Shown in pieces: positions 5,332 through 8,196 of a DNA stretch of 8,196 nt (its first letter is position 1; every line of letters starts with the position of its first letter). Below the pieces are notes generated by a model. It was given only the letters and a program-made list of their open reading frames with translations. It was not told the origin of the DNA and did not search any database. Location of the stretch: NCBI GenBank assembly GCA_964388985.1, contig CAYMCJ010000049.1:1-8196 (forward strand), in the 5' to 3' direction. Source of the stretch: CAYMCJ01 sp964388985 (GTDB lineage Bacteria; Patescibacteriota; Patescibacteriia; Patescibacteriales; CAYMCJ01). A program made the translations under genes and the position numbers.

Positions 5332-7449
5332 ATGTCTGATAATATATTACAAAAAATATTAAAACCGTCTGCCCGCGGCCGTGTCTGGCAGGTTTTTGTT
5401 TTTATACTGATATTAGTTATTATCGGCGGAATTATTGATGTCGGAGCTTATTATAATAAGGGAGTTGATTGGCTGGCGGTTAAAACCGACAATACAGTTA
5501 AATTACCACTTGCTAAAGAGATAGCTTTTAGGCTGGGATTGGATTTGCAGGGCGGCACCCATTTGGTTTATGAAGCTGATGTTTCTTCCATTGACGCCAA
5601 AGACAGGGAATCAGCCACCGAAGGCGTCAGAGATGTTATTGAGCGCCGGGTTAATATTTTCGGCGTTAGCGAGCCGGTTGTGCAAATTAATCATACGGCC
5701 GACGGTGACTATCGGGTAATTGTTGAATTGGCCGGAGTTAAGGACGTGAATGAAGCCATAAAAATGATTGGTGAAACCCCTTTGTTGGAGTTTAAAGAAA
5801 AAAGTACCAAAGAAAAAGAATTAACCGCAGAAGAGAAGCAAAAAATGGATGATTTTAATAAAGAAGCCGAGGCGAGGGCGGAAGAGGTTTTAGGCAAGGT
5901 ATTATCAGGCGGTGATTTTTTGGCGCTAGCCAGAGAATACAGCGATGATAAAGAAACCGGCGAGGGCGGAAGCGAATTAGATTGGATTGTTGTTAAAGAT
6001 AACCCGGAATTTGTTAATATTGCTAAGAATTTAGAAGTTGGTCAGACAACTAATGATTTAGTTAAGACCAGCCGGGGATATTTAATTGTCAGGCTTGATG
6101 ATAAGCGTGTTAAAAAAGATCCTTTTACGGAAGAAACAGAAAAAGAGATAAGAGCCAGCCATTTATTGATATGCTACGAAGGCATTGAAAATTGCGAATC
6201 CGGCTTAAGTAAAGACGACGCTTATAATAAAATATTGGAATTAAAAAATAAGGCAACAGTTGATAATTTTACTGATTTGGTAAAAGCCAATTCAACCGAG
6301 CCGGGAGCAGCCCAGCTGGGCGGCAATCTAGGTTGGTTCGGCCGTGGAGATATGGTCAAGCCGTTTGAAACCGCGGTTTTTGAGCAAAAAGCCGGGACAA
6401 TATCCGAGGTGGTTGAAACCCAATTTGGCTATCACTTAATTTATAAACAGGAAGAAAGAGATGTTGAGGAATACCAAATAAGCCATATATTGATTAAAAC
6501 ATTAAACAAAGAAGATATTTTAGGCCCGCAGCAGGAATGGGAAAATACCGAGTTGACCGGAAAATATTTAAAAAGAGCCTCGGTCCAGTTTAACCCGAAC
6601 GATAATACGCCAGAAGTGTCTTTAGAGTTTGATAGTCAGGGTGGTGATTTATTTGAAGAAATTACGGATAGGAACGTAGGTCGGCAAGTAGCCATATTTT
6701 TAGATAATTATCCGATTAGCGCCCCAACCGTGAATGAAAAAATTACCGGCGGCAAAGCCGTTATTAGCGGAAATTTTAATATTAAAGAAGCAAAATTGTT
6801 GGCCCAACGTTTAAACGCCGGCGCTTTGCCGGCGCCGATTAATTTAGTCAGCCAGAAAACCGTTGGAGCGAGTTTAGGCAGGGCTTCGGTTAATAGTAGT
6901 TTAGAGGCCGGTATTATCGGGCTTATATTGGTGGCTTTGTTCATGATAATATTTTATAGAGCCTTTGGTGTTTTGGCGGTTCTTTCCTTGTGTATTTATG
7001 GCATATTAGTGCTGGCTATTTTTAAAATTTGGCCGGTAACTTTAACCTTGTCCGGATTAGCCGGTTTTGTTTTGTCAATTGGTATGGCGGTTGACGCCAA
7101 TGTGCTTGTTTTCGAGCGCATTAAGGAAGAGTTAAAAATCGGCAAGCCGCTTAACAGGTCTATTGAGGAAGGTTTTAAACGCGCCTGGCCGTCTATCCGC
7201 GACGGTAATTTTTCCACTTTGATAACCTGTTTTATTTTAATTCAATTTTCCACCAGCATAGTGCGCGGATTTGCCGCTACTTTAAGTTTAGGAATTTTAG
7301 TTTCTATGTTTTCAGCCATTATTATTACCAAGAATTTTTTGCTTTTAATTTCCGGCGAATGGCTGGAGAAGAGAAAGTGGCTGTTAGGAGTAAAAGATAA
7401 TACTAATATACAAATTGACGCAAATGACACGGATGATAATGAATTATAA
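5332..7449 (+). CDS. secD: SecD with inserted parvulin-type domains
   Basis: SecD works with SecF and SecYEG, using the proton gradient to complete export of preproteins outside the membrane. Visible: TM1 at 21-40; P1 signature LGLDLQGGTHLVYE (68-81); later P1 part with WENTELTGKYLKRA (403-416), PISAPTVNEKITGG and ISGNF; AGALPAPI (496-503); then five membrane segments between about 524 and 673, with the SecD motif GMAVDANVLVFERI (584-597), whose Asp588 lies in the proton path of the family. At 705 aa it is far longer than a typical stand-alone SecD. The excess, about 160-390, sits after LLEFKE in P1 and reads as parvulin: unit A (178-260, FLALAREYSDD, VKTSRGYLIVRL), complete unit B (271-376, ASHLLI, GGNLGWFGRGD, VVETQFGYHLI) and a last strand, ISHILIKT (383-390). 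The ATG has no Shine-Dalgarno site; secF follows after 40 nt. Confidence 0.96.
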   Translation: MSDNILQKILKPSARGRVWQVFVFILILVIIGGIIDVGAYYNKGVDWLAVKTDNTVKLPLAKEIAFRLGLDLQGGTHLVYEADVSSIDAKDRESATEGVRDVIERRVNIFGVSEPVVQINHTADGDYRVIVELAGVKDVNEAIKMIGETPLLEFKEKSTKEKELTAEEKQKMDDFNKEAEARAEEVLGKVLSGGDFLALAREYSDDKETGEGGSELDWIVVKDNPEFVNIAKNLEVGQTTNDLVKTSRGYLIVRLDDKRVKKDPFTEETEKEIRASHLLICYEGIENCESGLSKDDAYNKILELKNKATVDNFTDLVKANSTEPGAAQLGGNLGWFGRGDMVKPFETAVFEQKAGTISEVVETQFGYHLIYKQEERDVEEYQISHILIKTLNKEDILGPQQEWENTELTGKYLKRASVQFNPNDNTPEVSLEFDSQGGDLFEEITDRNVGRQVAIFLDNYPISAPTVNEKITGGKAVISGNFNIKEAKLLAQRLNAGALPAPINLVSQKTVGASLGRASVNSSLEAGIIGLILVALFMIIFYRAFGVLAVLSLCIYGILVLAIFKIWPVTLTLSGLAGFVLSIGMAVDANVLVFERIKEELKIGKPLNRSIEEGFKRAWPSIRDGNFSTLITCFILIQFSTSIVRGFAATLSLGILVSMFSAIIITKNFLLLISGEWLEKRKWLLGVKDNTNIQIDANDTDDNEL

Positions 7450-7489
7450 ATTGCTTGTTGAATATTGAACATTGATTATTTAAACATTT

Positions 7490-8196
7490 ATGTATAACAT
7501 AATTCAAAAAAGAAAAATTTGGTTGGCATTATCAACTTGTATGGTAATAGCTTCTATTATTTTTTTAATTTTATGGGGCTTAAATTTCGGGATTGATTTT
7601 ACCGGTGGCAGTCTTTCGGAAATTAAATTTTTAGGCCAGCGACCGGCGGTTGATGAAATACAGGCAGTTATCAAAGATTTGGATTTAGGCAGTTTAATAA
7701 TTCAGCCGATTGGGGAAAATAATATTATTTTGCGTTTTCAGGATATTTCGGAGGAAAAGCATCAGGAAATAATATCAAGACTTAATAAATTGGCCGGCGA
7801 GAAAGAAAATAATGAAGTCGGTGAAGCTTTATATTTAGAGGAATTAAGGTTTGATTCGGTCGGACCGTCTATTGGGCAGGAATTAAAGCGTAAATCATTA
7901 TACGCGATTGTGGCCGTGTTAATTGCAATCGTACTATATATTGCTTGGGCTTTCAGAAAAGTATCAAAGCCGATCGCTTCCTGGAAATATGGTTTGGCCG
8001 CCACTATTGCTTTGTTTCATGACGTTATGATTGTGCTTGGGGTATTTGCCTTATTGGGTTATTTTTTTGATATTGAGATTAATTCCGCTTTTGTGGCCGC
8101 CATTTTGACGGTTTTGGGTTATTCGGTTAATGACACAATTGTTGTTTTTGACCGCATCAGAGAAAATTTGCCCAAAAGCGACGATGATTTTGAGGG
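7490..8196 (+). CDS. secF: protein translocase subunit SecF, 3' end cut by window
   Basis: SecF is the partner of SecD in the proton-driven export complex. The ATG at 7490 gives a short cytoplasmic N-terminus (MYNIIQKRKIW), TM1 at about 11-30, then the P1 signature LNFGIDFTGGS (31-41), the conserved VGPSIGQEL (124-132), TM2 at about 134-154, TM3 around 169-190 with FHDVMIVLG, and TM4 with the SecF motif LGYSVNDTIVVFDRIRE (209-225). Only 235 codons fall in the window; the last one or two membrane segments lie beyond. The 40-nt spacer after secD contains TTGAATATTGAACATTG, a repeat-like AT stretch, and no Shine-Dalgarno site. SecD and SecF are separate genes here, not a fusion, and should be cotranscribed. 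Confidence 0.96.
   Translation, partial: MYNIIQKRKIWLALSTCMVIASIIFLILWGLNFGIDFTGGSLSEIKFLGQRPAVDEIQAVIKDLDLGSLIIQPIGENNIILRFQDISEEKHQEIISRLNKLAGEKENNEVGEALYLEELRFDSVGPSIGQELKRKSLYAIVAVLIAIVLYIAWAFRKVSKPIASWKYGLAATIALFHDVMIVLGVFALLGYFFDIEINSAFVAAILTVLGYSVNDTIVVFDRIRENLPKSDDDFE

Overview
The window looks like a piece of a draft genome or metagenome bin from a Patescibacteria (CPR) bacterium, probably on the Parcubacteria side. Reasons: AT-rich sec genes without Shine-Dalgarno sites, small orphan proteins, many short palindromic and heptad repeats between and inside genes, SecA of the Chloroflexi/CPR type, and a 100-N scaffold gap. The lineage is inferred from style; there is no rRNA or tRNA to fix it.

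Left part (1-2224) is accessory and unusually rich in secondary structure. It holds a 126-aa hypothetical protein (375-755), a small secreted protein whose reading frame breaks at a run of seven T (1071-1510), and a 79-aa helical protein on the minus strand (1985-2224). The three gene-free stretches (1-374, 756-1070, 1511-1984) are packed with hairpins: terminators, dispersed palindromes, a chain of stem-loops directly upstream of the secreted protein, and a roughly 108-nt long hairpin.

Right part (2225-8196) is a protein export cluster on the plus strand: secA, then secD, then secF (cut by the window end). Two back-to-back promoters at 2250-2307 separate it from the minus-strand gene. SecA is the ATPase motor that pushes preproteins through SecYEG; SecD and SecF are the membrane partners that use the proton gradient to complete export on the outside.

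Two things stand out. First, SecD carries about 230 extra residues inside its extracytoplasmic P1 domain that read as tandem parvulin (PpiC/PrsA-type) prolyl isomerase units, so a folding helper appears to be built into the translocon. Second, secA contains at least three in-frame insertions made of dispersed-repeat DNA. Two of them share a 17/18 identical block read in the same phase, and a third shares a 12-mer with the repeat just upstream of secA. The N gap in secA is also clearly shorter than the missing protein requires.
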